From the NCBI RefSeq assembly GCF_047675955.1, contig NW_027327640.1:186001-250000 (forward strand): 64,000 nucleotides of DNA. Direction: 5' to 3'. This stretch comes from Chlorocebus sabaeus (lineage: Eukaryota; Chordata; Mammalia; Primates; Cercopithecidae). The notes below the pieces were generated by a model that did not search any database, was not told the origin of the DNA, and saw only the letters and a list, made by a program, of their open reading frames with translations. The position numbers and the translations under genes are program-made. Shown here piece after piece: positions 11,609 through 25,522 of the stretch (its first letter is position 1; the number at the start of each line of letters is the position of its first letter).

Positions 11609-13328
11609 GCTTTGCCAATTCCACAAGAACAGCCTTAGCGAAAGGCTTCTTGAAGGGAAAGATGTAACTCTGTGAGATGAATTAACAGAACACAGAGCAG
11701 TTTCTCAGAAAGCTTCTTTCCAGTTTTGAACGGAAGATATTTCCTTTTTCACCATAGCCCTCTATGGGCTTCCAAATATCCCTTTGCCAATTCCACAAGA
11801 ACAGCCTTAGCGAAAGGCTTCTTGAAGGGAAAGATGTAAGTCTGTGAGATGAATTAACAGAACACAGAGCAGTTTCTCAGAAAGCTTCTTTCCAGTTTTG
11901 AACGGAAGATATTTCCTTTTTCACCATAGCCCTCTATGGGCTTCCAAATATCCCTTTGCCAATTCCACCAGAACAGCCTTAGCGAAAGGCTTCTTGAAGG
12001 GAAAGATGTAACTCTGTGAGATGAATTAACAGAACACAGAGCAGTTTCTCAGAAAGCTTCTTTCCAGTTTTGAACGGAAGATATTTCCTTTTTCACCATA
12101 GCCCTCTATGGGCTTCCAAATATCCCTTTGCCAATTCCACAAGAACAGCCTTAGCGAAAGGCTTCTTGAAGGGAAAGATGTAACTCTGTGAGATGAATTA
12201 ACAGAACACAGAGCAGTTTCTCAGAAAGCTTCTTTCCAGTTTTGAACGGAAGATATTTCCTTTTTCACCATAGCCCTCTATGGGCTTCCAAATATCCCTT
12301 TGCCAATTCCACAAGAACAGCCTTAGCGAAAGGCTTCTTGAAGGGAAAGATGTAACTCTGTGAGATGAATTAACAGAACACAGAGCAGTTTCTCAGAAAG
12401 CTTCTTTCCAGTTTTGAACGGAAGATATTTCCTTTTTCACCATAGCCCTCTATGGGCTTCCAAATATCCCTTTGCCAATTCCACAAGAACAGCCTTAGCG
12501 AAAGGCTTCTTGAAGGGAAAGATGTAACTCTGTGAGATGAATTAACAGAACACAGAGCAGTTTCTCAGAAAGCTTCTTTCCAGTTTTGAACGGAAGATAT
12601 TTCCTTTTTCACCATAGCCCTCTATGGGCTTCCAAATATCCCTTTGCCAATTCCACAAGAACAGCCTTAGCGAAAGGCTTCTTGAAGGGAAAGATGTAAC
12701 TCTGTGAGATGAATTAACAGAACACAGAGCAGTTTCTCAGAAAGCTTCTTTCCAGTTTTGAACGGAAGATATTTCCTTTTTCACCATAGCCCTCTATGGG
12801 CTTCCAAATATCCCTTTGCCAATTCCACAAGAACAGCCTTAGCGAAAGGCTTCTTGAAGGGAAAAATGTAACTCTGTGAGATGAATTAACAGAACACAGA
12901 GCAGTTTCTCAGAAAGCTTCTTTCCAGTTTTAAACGGAAGATATTTCCTTTTTCACCATAGCCCTCTATGGGCTTCCAAATATCCCTTTGCCAATTCCAC
13001 AAGAACAGCCTTAGCGAAAGGCTTCTTGAAGGGAAAGATGTAACTCTGTGAGATGAATTAACAGAACACAGAGCAGTTTCTCAGAAAGCTTCTTTCCAGT
13101 TTTGAACGGAAGATATTTCCTTTTTCACCATAGCCCTCTATGGGCTTCCAAATATCCCTTTGCCAATTCCACAAGAACAGCCTTAGCGAAAGGCTTCTTG
13201 AAGGGAAAGATGTAACTCTGTGAGATGAATTAACAGAACACAGAGCAGTTTCTCAGAAAGCTTCTTTCCAGTTTTGAACGGAAGATATTTCCTTTTTCAC
13301 CATAGCCCTCTATGGGCTTCCAAATATC
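11609..13328 (+). repeat. Exact 10-monomer duplication, copy 1 (1720 bp)
   Basis: The markers ATATCGC (11609), GTAAGTCTG (11840), CCACCAG (about 11969), GAAAAATG (12861) and TTTTAAACGG (12931) all recur exactly 1720 bp later, which is ten full 172-bp monomers with no indel. I noticed no difference between the two copies, so the duplication looks recent. The left end lies between 11497, whose marker is not shared, and 11609. Confidence 0.93.
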
Positions 13329-15048
13329 GCTTTGCCAATTCCACAAGAACAGCCTTAGCGAAAGGCTTCTTGAAGGGAAAGATGTAACTCTGTGAGATGA
13401 ATTAACAGAACACAGAGCAGTTTCTCAGAAAGCTTCTTTCCAGTTTTGAACGGAAGATATTTCCTTTTTCACCATAGCCCTCTATGGGCTTCCAAATATC
13501 CCTTTGCCAATTCCACAAGAACAGCCTTAGCGAAAGGCTTCTTGAAGGGAAAGATGTAAGTCTGTGAGATGAATTAACAGAACACAGAGCAGTTTCTCAG
13601 AAAGCTTCTTTCCAGTTTTGAACGGAAGATATTTCCTTTTTCACCATAGCCCTCTATGGGCTTCCAAATATCCCTTTGCCAATTCCACCAGAACAGCCTT
13701 AGCGAAAGGCTTCTTGAAGGGAAAGATGTAACTCTGTGAGATGAATTAACAGAACACAGAGCAGTTTCTCAGAAAGCTTCTTTCCAGTTTTGAACGGAAG
13801 ATATTTCCTTTTTCACCATAGCCCTCTATGGGCTTCCAAATATCCCTTTGCCAATTCCACAAGAACAGCCTTAGCGAAAGGCTTCTTGAAGGGAAAGATG
13901 TAACTCTGTGAGATGAATTAACAGAACACAGAGCAGTTTCTCAGAAAGCTTCTTTCCAGTTTTGAACGGAAGATATTTCCTTTTTCACCATAGCCCTCTA
14001 TGGGCTTCCAAATATCCCTTTGCCAATTCCACAAGAACAGCCTTAGCGAAAGGCTTCTTGAAGGGAAAGATGTAACTCTGTGAGATGAATTAACAGAACA
14101 CAGAGCAGTTTCTCAGAAAGCTTCTTTCCAGTTTTGAACGGAAGATATTTCCTTTTTCACCATAGCCCTCTATGGGCTTCCAAATATCCCTTTGCCAATT
14201 CCACAAGAACAGCCTTAGCGAAAGGCTTCTTGAAGGGAAAGATGTAACTCTGTGAGATGAATTAACAGAACACAGAGCAGTTTCTCAGAAAGCTTCTTTC
14301 CAGTTTTGAACGGAAGATATTTCCTTTTTCACCATAGCCCTCTATGGGCTTCCAAATATCCCTTTGCCAATTCCACAAGAACAGCCTTAGCGAAAGGCTT
14401 CTTGAAGGGAAAGATGTAACTCTGTGAGATGAATTAACAGAACACAGAGCAGTTTCTCAGAAAGCTTCTTTCCAGTTTTGAACGGAAGATATTTCCTTTT
14501 TCACCATAGCCCTCTATGGGCTTCCAAATATCCCTTTGCCAATTCCACAAGAACAGCCTTAGCGAAAGGCTTCTTGAAGGGAAAAATGTAACTCTGTGAG
14601 ATGAATTAACAGAACACAGAGCAGTTTCTCAGAAAGCTTCTTTCCAGTTTTAAACGGAAGATATTTCCTTTTTCACCATAGCCCTCTATGGGCTTCCAAA
14701 TATCCCTTTGCCAATTCCACAAGAACAGCCTTAGCGAAAGGCTTCTTGAAGGGAAAGATGTAACTCTGTGAGATGAATTAACAGAACACAGAGCAGTTTC
14801 TCAGAAAGCTTCTTTCCAGTTTTGAACGGAAGATATTTCCTTTTTCACCATAGCCCTCTATGGGCTTCCAAATATCCCTTTGCCAATTCCACAAGAACAG
14901 CCTTAGCGAAAGGCTTCTTGAAGGGAAAGATGTAACTCTGTGAGATGAATTAACAGAACACAGAGCAGTTTCTCAGAAAGCTTCTTTCCAGTTTTGAACG
15001 GAAGATATTTCCTTTTTCACCATAGCCCTCTATGGGCTTCCAAATATC
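13329..15048 (+). repeat. Exact 10-monomer duplication, copy 2 (1720 bp)
   Basis: This copy carries ATATCGC (13329), GTAAGTCTG (13560), CCACCAG (about 13689), GAAAAATG (14581) and TTTTAAACGG (14651). A third copy is not present, because the expected ATATCGC at 15049 is ATATCCC. The right end lies between 14651 and 15049. Confidence 0.93.
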
Positions 15049-18000
15049 CCTTTGCCAATTCCACAAGAACAGCCTTAGCGAAAGGCTTCTTGAAGGGAAA
15101 GATGTAACTCTGTGAGATGAATTAACAGAACACAGAGCAGTTTCTCAGAAAGCTTCTTTCCAGTTTTGAACGGAAGATATTTCCTTTTTCACCATAGCCC
15201 TCTATGGGCTTCCAAATATCCCTTTGCCAATTCCACAAGAACAGCCTTAGCGAAAGGCTTCTTGAAGGGAAAGATGTAACTCTGTGAGATGAATTAACAG
15301 AACACAGAGCAGTTTCTCAGAAAGCTTCTTTCCAGTTTTGAACGGAAGATATTTCCTTTTTCACCATAGCCCACTATGGGCTTCCAAATATCCCTTTGCC
15401 AATTCCACAAGAACAGCCTTAGCGAAAGGCTTCTTGAAGGGAAAGATGTAACTCTGTGAGATGAATTAATAGAACACAGAGCAGTTTCTCAGAAAGCTTC
15501 TTTCCAGTTTTGAACGGAAGATATTTCCTTTTTCACCATAGCCCTCTATGGGCTTCCAAATATCCCTTTTCCAATTCCACAAGAACAGCCTTAGCGAAAG
15601 GCTTCTTGAAGGGAAAGATGTAACTCTGTGAGATGAATTAACAGAACACAGAGCAGTTTCTCAGAAAGCTTCTTTCCAGTTTTGAACGGAAGATATTTCC
15701 TTTTTCACCATAGCCCTCTATGGGCTTCCAAATATCCCTTTGCCAATTCCACAAGAACAGCCTTAGCGAAAGGCTTCTTGAAGGGAAAGATGTAACTCTG
15801 TGAGATGAATTAACAGAACACAGAGCAGTTTCTCAGAAAGCTTCTTTCCAGTTTTGAACGGAAGATATTTCCTTTTTCACCATAGCCCTCTATGGGCTTC
15901 CAAATATCCCTTTGCCAATTCCACAAGAACAGCCTTAGCGAAAGGCTTCTTGAAGGGAAAGATGTAACTCTGTGAGATGAATTAACAGAACACAGAGCAG
16001 TTTCTCAGAAAGCTTCTTTCCAGTTTTGAACGGAAGATATTTCCTTTTTCACCATAGCCCTCTATGGGCTTCCAAATATCCCTTTGCCAATTCCACAAGA
16101 ACAGCCTTAGCGAAAGGCTTCTTGAAGGGAAAGATGTAACTCTGTGAGATGAATTAACAGAACACAGAGCAGTTTCTCAGAAAGCTTCTTTCCAGTTTTG
16201 AACGGAAGATATTTCCTTTTTCACCATAGCCCTCTATGGGCTTCCAAATATCCCTTTGCCAATTCCACAAGAACAGCCTTAGCGAAAGGCTTCTTGAAGG
16301 GAAAGATGTAACTCTGTGAGATGAATTAACAGAACACAGAGCAGTTTCTCAGAAAGCTTCTTTCCAGTTTTGAACGGAAGATATTTCCTTTTTCACCATA
16401 GCCCTCTATGGGCTTCCAAATATCCCTTTGCCAATTCCACAAGAACAGCCTTAGCGAAAGGCTTCTTGAAGGGAAAGATGTAACTCTGTGAGATGAATTA
16501 ACAGAACACAGAGCAGTTTCTCAGAAAGCTTCTTTCCAGTTTTGAACGGAAGATATTTCCTTTTTCACCATAGCCCTCTATGGGCTTCCAAATATCCCTT
16601 TGCCAATTCCACAAGAACAGCCTTAGCGAAAGGCTTCTTGAAGGGAAAGATGTAAGTCTGTGAGATGAATTAACAGAACACAGAGCAGTTTCTCAGAAAG
16701 CTTCTTTCCAGTTTTGAACGGAAGATATTTCCTTTTTCACCATAGCCCTCTATGGGCTTCCAAATATCCCTTTGCCAATTCCACAAGAACAGCCTTAGCG
16801 AAAGGCTTCTTGAAGGGAAAGATGTAACTCTGTGAGATGAATTAACAGAACACAGAGCAGTTTCTCAGAAAGCTTCTTTCCAGTTTTGAACGGAAGATAT
16901 TTCCTTTTTCACCATAGCCCTCTATGGGCTTCCAAATATCCCTTTGCCAATTCCACAAGAACAGCCTTAGCGAAAGGCTTCTTGAAGGGAAAGATGTAAC
17001 TCTGTGAGATGAATTAACAGAACACAGAGCAGTTTCTCAGAAAGCTTCTTTCCAGTTTTGAACGGAAGATATTTCCTTTTTCACCATAGCCCTCTATGGG
17101 CTTCCAAATATCCCTTTGCCAATTCCACAAGAACAGCCTTAGCGAAAGGCTTCTTGAAGGGAAAGATGTAACTCTGTGAGATGAATTAACAGAACACAGA
17201 GCAGTTTCTCAGAAAGCTTCTTTCCAGTTTTGAACGGAAGATATTTCCTTTTTCACCATAGCCCTCTATGGGCTTCCAAATATCCCTTTGCCAATTCCAC
17301 AAGAACAGCCTTAGCGAAAGGCTTCTTGAAGGGAAAGATGTAACTCTGTGAGATGAATTAACAGAACACAGAGCAGTTTCTCAGAAAGCTTCTTTCCAGT
17401 TTTGAACGGAAGATATTTCCTTTTTCACCATAGCCCTCTATGGGCTTCCAAATATCCCTTTGCCAATTCCACAAGAACAGCCTTAGCGAAAGGCTTCTTG
17501 AAGGGAAAGATGTAACTCTGTGAGATGAATTAACAGAACACAGAGCAGTTTCTCAGAAAGCTTCTTTCCAGTTTTGAACGGAAGATATTTCCTTTTTCAC
17601 CATAGCCCTCTATGGGCTTCCAAATATCCCTTTGCCAATTCCACAAGAACAGCCTTAGCGAAAGGCTTCTTGAAGGGAAAGATGTAACTCTGTGAGATGA
17701 ATTAACAGAACACAGAGCAGTTTCTCAGAAAGCTTCTTTCCAGTTTTGAACGGAAGATATTTCCTTTTTCACCATAGCCCTCTATGGGCTTCCAAATATC
17801 CCTTTGCCAATTCCACAAGAACAGCCTTAGCGAAAGGCTTCTTGAAGGGAAAGATGTAACTCTGTGAGATGAATTAACAGAACACAGAGCAGTTTCTCAG
17901 AAAGCTTCTTTCCAGTTTTGAACGGAAGATATTTCCTTTTTCACCATAGCCCTCTATGGGCTTCCAAATATCCCTTTGCCAATTCCACAAGAACAGCCTT

Positions 18001-19102
18001 AGCGAAAGGCTTCTTGAAGGGAAAGATGTAACTCTGTGAGATGAATTAACAGAACACAGAGCAGTTTCTCAGAAAGCTTCTTTCCAGTTTTGAACGGAAG
18101 ATATTTCCTTTTTCACCATAGCCCTCTATGGGCTTCCAAATATCCCTTTGCCAATTCCACAAGAACAGCCTTAGCGAAAGGCTTCTTGAAGGGAAAGATG
18201 TAACTCTGTGAGATGAATTAACAGAACACAGAGCAGTTTCTCAGAAAGCTTCTTTCCAGTTTTGAACGGAAGATATTTCCTTTTTCACCATAGCCCTCTA
18301 TGGGCTTCCAAATATCCCTTTGCCAATTCCACAAGAACAGCCTTAGCGAAAGGCTTCTTGAAGGGAAAGATGTAACTCTGTGAGATGAATTAACAGAACA
18401 CAGAGCAGTTTCTCAGAAAGCTTCTTTCCAGTTTTGAAGGGAAGATATTTCCTTTTTCACCATAGCCCTCTATGGGCTTCCAAATATCCCTTTGCCAATT
18501 CCACAAGAACAGCCTTAGCGAAAGGCTTCTTGAAGGGAAAGATGTAACTCTGTGAGATGCATTAACAGAACACAGAGCAGTTTCTCAGAAAGCTTCTTTC
18601 CAGTTTTGAACGGAAGATATTTCCTTTTTCACCATAGCCCTCTATGGGCTTCCAAATATCCCTTTGCCAATTCCACAAGAACAGCCTTAGCGAAAGGCTT
18701 CTTGAAGGGAAAGATGTAACTCTGTGAGATGAATTAACAGAACACAGAGCAGTTTCTCAGAAAGCTTCTTTCCAGTTTTGAACGGAAGATATTTCCTTTT
18801 TCACCATAGCCCTCTATGGGCTTCCAAATATCCCTTTGCCAATTCCACAAGAACAGCCTTAGCGAAAGGCTTCTTGAAGGGAAAGATGTAACTCTGTGAG
18901 ATGAATTAACAGAACACAGAGCAGTTTCTCAGAAAGCTTCTTTCCAGTTTTGAACGGAAGATATTTCCTTTTTCACCATAGCCCTCTATGGGCTTCCAAA
19001 TATCCCTTTGCCAATTCCACAAGAACAGCCTTAGCGAAAGGCTTCTTGAAGGGAAAGATGTAACTCTGTGAGATGAATTAACAGAACACAGAGCAGTTTC
19101 TC
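15049..19102 (+). repeat. Most uniform stretch of the array
   Basis: About 23 monomers are nearly all identical to the consensus and all are 172 bp. The few differences I see are CCCACTATG near 15372, AATAGA near 15469, CCCTTTTCC near 15569, GTAAGTCTG at 16650, GAAGGG near 18439 and GATGCATT near 18560. No indel, gene or foreign element is visible. Confidence 0.88.
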
Positions 19103-19756
19103 GAAAGCTTCTTTCCAGTTTTGAACGGAAGATATTTCCTTTTTCACCATAGCCCTCTATGGGCTTCCAAATATCCCTTTGCCAATTCCACAAGAACAGC
19201 CTTAGCGAAAGGCTTCTTGAAGGGAAAGATGTAACTCTGTGAGATGAATTAACAGAACACAGAGCAGTTTCTCAGAAAGCTTCTTTCCAGTTTTGAACGG
19301 AAGATATTTCCTTTTTCACCATAGCCCTCTATGGGCTTCCAAATATCCCTTTGCCAATTCCACAAGAACAGCCTTAGCGAAAGGCTTCTTGAAGGGAAAG
19401 ATGTAACTCTGTGAGATGAATTAACAGAACACAGAGCAGTTTCTCAGAAAGCTTCTTTCCAGTTTTGAACGGAAGATATTTCCTTTTTCACCATAGCCCT
19501 CTATGGGCTTCCAAATATCCCTTTGCCAATTCCACAAGAACAGCCTTAGCGAAAGGCTTCTTGAAGGGAAAGATGTAACTCTGTGAGATGAATTAACAGA
19601 ACACAGAGCAGTTTCTCAGAAAGCTTCTTTCCAGTTTTGAACGGAAGATATTTCCTTTTTCACCATAGCCCTCTATGGGCTTCCAAATATCCCTTTGCCA
19701 ATTCCACAAGAACAGCCTTAGCGAAAGGCTTCTTGAAGGGAAAGATGTAACTCTGT

Positions 19757-20306
19757 GAGGTGAATTAACAGAACACAGAGCAGTTTCTCAGAAAGCTTCT
19801 TTCCAGTTTTGAACGGAAGATATTTCCTTTTTCACCATAGCCCTCTATGGGCTTCCAAATATCCCTTTGCCAATTCCACAAGAACAGCCTTAGCGAAAGG
19901 CTTCTTGAAGGGAAAGATGTAACTCTGTGAGATGAATTAACAGAACACAGAGCAGTTTCTCAGAAAGCTTCTTTCCAGTTTTGAACGGAAGATATTTCCT
20001 TTTTCACCATAGCCCTCTATGGGCTTCCAAATATCCCTTTGCCAATTCCACAAGAACAGCCTTAGCGAAAGGCTTCTTGAAGGGAAAGATGTAACTCTGT
20101 GAGATGAATTAACAGAACACAGAGCAGTTTCTCAGAAAGCTTCTTTCCAGTTTTGAACGGAAGATATTTCCTTTTTCACCATAGCCCTCTATGGGCTTCC
20201 AAATATCCCTTTGCCAATTCCACAAGAACAGCCTTAGCGAAAGGCTTCTTGAAGGGAAAGATGTAACTCTGTGAGATGAATTAACAGAACACAGAGCAGT
20301 TTCTCG
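19757..20306 (+). repeat. GAGGTG / A23-deletion marker pair, instance 1
   Basis: A GAGGTGAATT variant is followed exactly 549 bp later by a TCTCGAAAG (171-bp) monomer. The same pair with the same spacing occurs at 37451/38000, 39170/39719 and 43812/44361. The four instances are therefore copies of one ancestral four-monomer segment, now spread over 24 kb. Confidence 0.85.
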
Positions 20307-23300
20307 AAAGCTTCTTTCCAGTTTTGAACGGAAGATATTTCCTTTTTCACCATAGCCCTCTATGGGCTTCCAAATATCCCTTTGCCAATTCCACAAGAAC
20401 AGCCTTAGCGAAAGGCTTCTTGAAGGGAAAGATGTAACTCTGTGAGATGAATTAACAGAACACAGAGCAGTTTCTCAGAAAGCTTCTTTCCAGTTTTGAA
20501 CGGAAGATATTTCCTTTTTCACCATAGCCCTCTATGGGCTTCCAAATATCCCTTTGCCAATTCCACAAGAACAGCCTTAGCGAAAGGCTTCTTGAAGGGA
20601 AAGATGTAACTCTGTGAGATGAATTAACAGAACACAGAGCAGTTTCTCAGAAAGCTTCTTTCCAGTTTTGAACGGAAGATATTTCCTTTTTCACCATAGC
20701 CCTCTATGGGCTTCCAAATATCCCTTTGCCAATTCCACAAGAACAGCCTTAGCGAAAGGCTTCTTGAAGGGAAAGATGTAACTCTGTGAGATGAATTAAC
20801 AGAACACAGAGCAGTTTCTCAGAAAGCTTCTTTCCAGTTTTGAACGGAAGATATTTCCTTTTTCACCATAGCCCTCTATGGGCTTCCAAATATCCCTTTG
20901 CCAATTCCACAAGAACAGCCTTAGCGAAAGGCTTCTTGAAGGGAAAGATGTAACTCTGTGAGATGAATTAACAGAACACAGAGCAGTTTCTCGAAAGCTT
21001 CTTTCCAGTTTTGAACGGAAGATATTTCCTTTTTCACCATAGCCCTCTATGGGCTTCCAAATATCCCTTTGCCAATTCCACAAGAACAGCCTTAGCGAAA
21101 GGCTTCTTGAAGGGAAAGATGTAACTCTGTGAGATGAATTAACAGAACACAGAGCAGTTTCTCAGAAAGCTTCTTTCCAGTTTTGAACGGAAGATATTTC
21201 CTTTTTCACCATAGCCCTCTATGGGCTTCCAAATATCCCTTTGCCAATTCCACAAGAACAGCCTTAGCGAAAGGCTTCTTGAAGGGAAAGATGTAACTCT
21301 GTGAGATGAATTAACAGAACACAGAGCAGTTTCTCAGAAAGCTTCTTTCCAGTTTTGAACGGAAGATATTTCCTTTTTCACCATAGCCCTCTATGGGCTT
21401 GCAAATATCCCTTTGCCAATTCCACAAGAACAGCCTTAGCGAAAGGCTTCTTGAAGGGAAAGATGTAACTCTGTTAGATGAATTAGCCGAACACAGAGCA
21501 GTTTCTCAGAAAGCTTCTTTCCAGTTCTGAACGGAAGATATTTCCTTTTTCACCATAGCCCTCTATGGGCTTCCAAATATCCCTTTGCCAATTCCACAAG
21601 AACAGCCTTAGCGAAAGGCTTCTTGAAGGGAAAGATGTAACTCTGTGAGATGAATTAACAGAACACAGAGCAGTTTCTCAGAAAGCTTCTTTCCAGTTTT
21701 GAACGGAAGATATTTCCTTCTTCACCATAGCCCTCTATGGGCTTCCAAATATCCCTTTGCCAATTCCACAAGAACAGCCTTAGCGAAAGGCTTCTTGAAG
21801 GGAAAGATGTAAGTCTGTGAGATGAATTAACAGAACACAGAGCAGTTTCTCAGAAAGCTTCTTTCCAGTTTTGAACGGAAGATATTTCCTTTTTCACCAT
21901 AGCCCTCTATGGGCTTCCAAATATCCCTTTGCCAATTCCACAAGAACAGCCTTAGCGAAAGGCTTCTTGAAGGGAAAGATGTAACTCTGTGAGATGAATT
22001 CACAGAACACAGAGCAGTTTCTCAGAAAGCTTCTTTCCAGTTTTGAACGGAAGATATTTCCTTTTTCACCATAGCCCTCTATGGGCTTCCAAATATCCCT
22101 TTGCCAATTCCACAAGAACAGCCTTAGCGAAAGGCTTCTTGAAGGGAAAGATGTAACTCTGTGAGATGAATTAACAGAACACAGAGCAGTTTCTCGAAAG
22201 CTTCTTTCCAGTTTTGAACGGAAGATATTTCCTTTTTCACCATAGCCCTCTATGGGCTTCCAAATATCCCTTTGCCAATTCCACAAGAACAGCCTTAGCG
22301 AAAGGCTTCTTGAAGGGAAAGATGTAACTCTGTGAGATGAATTAACAGAACACAGAGCAGTTTCTCAGAAAGCTTCTTTCCAGTTTTGAACGGAAGATAT
22401 TTCCTTTTTCACCATAGCCCTCTATGGGCTTCCAAATATCCCTTTGCCAATTCCACAAGAACAGCCTTAGCGAAAGGCTTCTTGAAGGGAAAGATGTAAC
22501 TCTGTGAGATGAATTAACAGAACACAGAGCAGTTTCTCGAAAGCTTCTTTCCAGTTTTGAACGGAAGATATTTCCTTTTTCACCATAGCCCTCTATGGGC
22601 TTCCAAATATCCCTTTGCCAATTCCACAAGAACAGCCTTAGCGAAAGGCTTCTTGAAGGGAAAGATGTAACTCTGTGAGATGAATTAACAGAACACAGAG
22701 CAGTTTCTCAGAAAGCTTCTTTCCAGTTTTGAACGGAAGATATTTCCTTTTTCACCATAGCCCTCTATGGGCTTCCAAATATCCCTTTGCGAATTCCACA
22801 AGAACAGCCTTAGCGAAAGGCTTCTTGAAGGGAAAGATGTAACTCTGTGAGATGAATTAACAGAACACAGAGCAGTTTCTCAGAAAGCTTCTTTCCAGTT
22901 TTGAACGGAAGATATTTCCTTTTTCACCATAGCCCTCTATGGGCTTCCAAATATCCCTTTGCCAATTCCACAAGAACAGCCTTAGCGAAAGGCTTCTTGA
23001 AGGGAAAGATGTAACTCTGTGAGATGAATTAACAGAACACAGAGCAGTTTCTCAGAAAGCTTCTTTCCAGTTTTGAACGGAAGATATTTCCTTTTTCACC
23101 ATAGCCCTCTATGGGCTTCCAAATATCCCTTTGCCAATTCCACAAGAACAGCCTTAGCGAAAGGCTTCTTGAAGGGAAAGATGTAACTCTGTGAGATGAA
23201 TTAACAGAACACAGAGCAGTTTCTCAGAAAGCTTCTTTCCAGTTTTGAACGGAAGATATTTCCTTTTTCACCATAGCCCTCTATGGGCTTCCAAATATCC

Positions 23301-24427
23301 CTTTGCCAATTCCACAAGAACAGCCTTAGCGAAAGGCTTCTTGAAGGGAAAGATGTAACTCTGTGAGATGAATTAACAGAACACAGAGCAGTTTCTCGAA
23401 AGCTTCTTTCCAGTTTTGAACGGAAGATATTTCCTTTTTCACCATAGCCCTCTATGGGCTTCCAAATATCCCTTTGCCAATTCCACAAGAACAGCCTTAG
23501 CGAAAGGCTTCTTGAAGGGAAAGATGTAACTCTGTGAGATGAATTAACAGAACACAGAGCAGTTTCTCAGAAAGCTTCTTTCCAGTTTTGAACGGAAGAT
23601 ATTTCCTTTTTCACCATAGCCCTCTATGGGCTTCCAAATATCCCTTTGCCAATTCCACAAGAACAGCCTTAGCGAAAGGCTTCTTGAAGGGAAAGATGTA
23701 ACTCTGTGAGATGAATTAACAGAACACAGAGCAGTTTCTCAGAAAGCTTCTTTCCAGTTTTGAACGGAAGATATTTCCTTTTTCACCATAGCCCTCTATG
23801 GGCTTGCAAATATCCCTTTGCCAATTCCACAAGAACAGCCTTAGCGAAAGGCTTCTAGAAGGGAAAGATGTAACTCTGTGAGATGAATTAGCCGAACACA
23901 GAGCAGTTTCTCAGAAAGCTTCTTTCCAGTTTTGAACGGAAGATATTTCCTTTTTCACCATAGCCCTCTATGGGCTTCCAAATATCCCTTTGCCAATTCC
24001 ACAAGAACAGCCTTAGCGAAAGGCTTCTTGAAGGGAAAGATGTAAGTCTGTGAGATGAATTAACAGAACACAGAGCAGTTTCTCAGAAAGCTTCTTTCCA
24101 GTTTTGAACGGAAGATATTTCCTTTTTCACCATAGCCCTCTATGGGCTTCCAAATATCCCTTTGCCAATTCCACAAGAACAGCCTTAGCGAAAGGCTTCT
24201 TGAAGGGAAAGATGTAACTCTGTGAGATGAATTAACAGAACACAGAGCAGTTTCTCGAAAGCTTCTTTCCAGTTTTGAACGGAAGATATTTCCTTTTTCA
24301 CCATAGCCCTCTATGGGCTTCCAAATATCCCTTTGCCAATTCCACAAGAACAGCCTTAGCGAAAGGCTTCTTGAAGGGAAAGATGTAACTCTGTGAGATG
24401 AATTAACAGAACACAGAGCAGTTTCTC
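20306..24427 (+). repeat. 24-monomer block, copy A (4122 bp)
   Basis: Markers here recur 4122 bp later, which is 24 monomers with six A23 deletions: TCTCG at 20306, 20993, 22196, 22540 and 23398; TTGCAAAT at 21401 and 23806; TTAGCCG near 21486 and 23891; TTCTGAACG near 21527; CCTTCTTCACC near 21720; an EcoRI-creating GAATTC at 21996 and another at 22791. The left end lies between 20135 and 20306, and the correspondence fails after about 23900. Confidence 0.92.
21401..22196 (+). repeat. Four-marker cassette, full instance 1
   Basis: Four variants occur in fixed order: TTGCAAAT (0), TTAGCCG (+85), GTAAGTCTG (+412) and TCTCGAAAG (+795). The whole spans between four and five monomers and recurs with identical spacing in four other places in the window. 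Confidence 0.88.
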
Positions 24428-25522
24428 GAAAGCTTCTTTCCAGTTTTGAACGGAAGATATTTCCTTTTTCACCATAGCCCTCTATGGGCTTCCAAATATC
24501 CCTTTGCCAATTCCACAAGAACAGCCTTAGCGAAAGGCTTCTTGAAGGGAAAGATGTAACTCTGTGAGATGAATTAACAGAACACAGAGCAGTTTCTCAG
24601 AAAGCTTCTTTCCAGTTTTGAACGGAAGATATTTCCTTTTTCACCATAGCCCTCTATGGGCTTCCAAATATCCCTTTGCCAATTCCACAAGAACAGCCTT
24701 AGCGAAAGGCTTCTTGAAGGGAAAGATGTAACTCTGTGAGATGAATTAACAGAACACAGAGCAGTTTCTCAGAAAGCTTCTTTCCAGTTTTGAACGGAAG
24801 ATATTTCCTTTTTCACCATAGCCCTCTATGGGCTTCCAAATATCCCTTTGCCAATTCCACAAGAACAGCCTTAGCGAAAGGCTTCTTGAAGGGAAAGATG
24901 TAACTCTGTGAGATGAATTAACAGAACACAGAGCAGTTTCTCAGAAAGCTTCTTTCCAGTTTTGAACGGAAGATATTTCCTTTTTCACCATAGCCCTCTA
25001 TGGGCTTCCAAATATCCCTTTGCCAATTCCACAAGAACAGCCTTAGCGAAAGGCTTCTTGAAGGGAAAGATGTAACTCTGTGAGATGAATTAACAGAACA
25101 CAGAGCAGTTTCTCGAAAGCTTCTTTCCAGTTTTGAACGGAAGATATTTCCTTTTTCACCATAGCCCTCTATGGGCTTCCAAATATCCCTTTGCCAATTC
25201 CACAAGAACAGCCTTAGCGAAAGGCTTCTTGAAGGGAAAGATGTAACTCTGTGAGATGAATTAACAGAACACAGAGCAGTTTCTCAGAAAGCTTCTTTCC
25301 AGTTTTGAACGGAAGATATTTCCTTTTTCACCATAGCCCTCTATGGGCTTCCAAATATCCCTTTGCCAATTCCACAAGAACAGCCTTAGCGAAAGGCTTC
25401 TTGAAGGGAAAGATGTAACTCTGTGAGATGAATTAACAGAACACAGAGCAGTTTCTCAGAAAGCTTCTTTCCAGTTTTGAACGGAAGATATTTCCTTTTT
25501 CACCATAGCCCTCTATGGGCTT

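Noticed and set aside
20109..25205. Recurring minus-strand open frames of 95-152 codons with identical translations
   Set aside because: They are by-products of the satellite. The frame stays open only where a 171-bp monomer shifts phase, most start at TTG or GTG, which is not plausible in a primate, and each ends where the next 172-bp monomer brings a stop. No domain, signal peptide or gene context exists.
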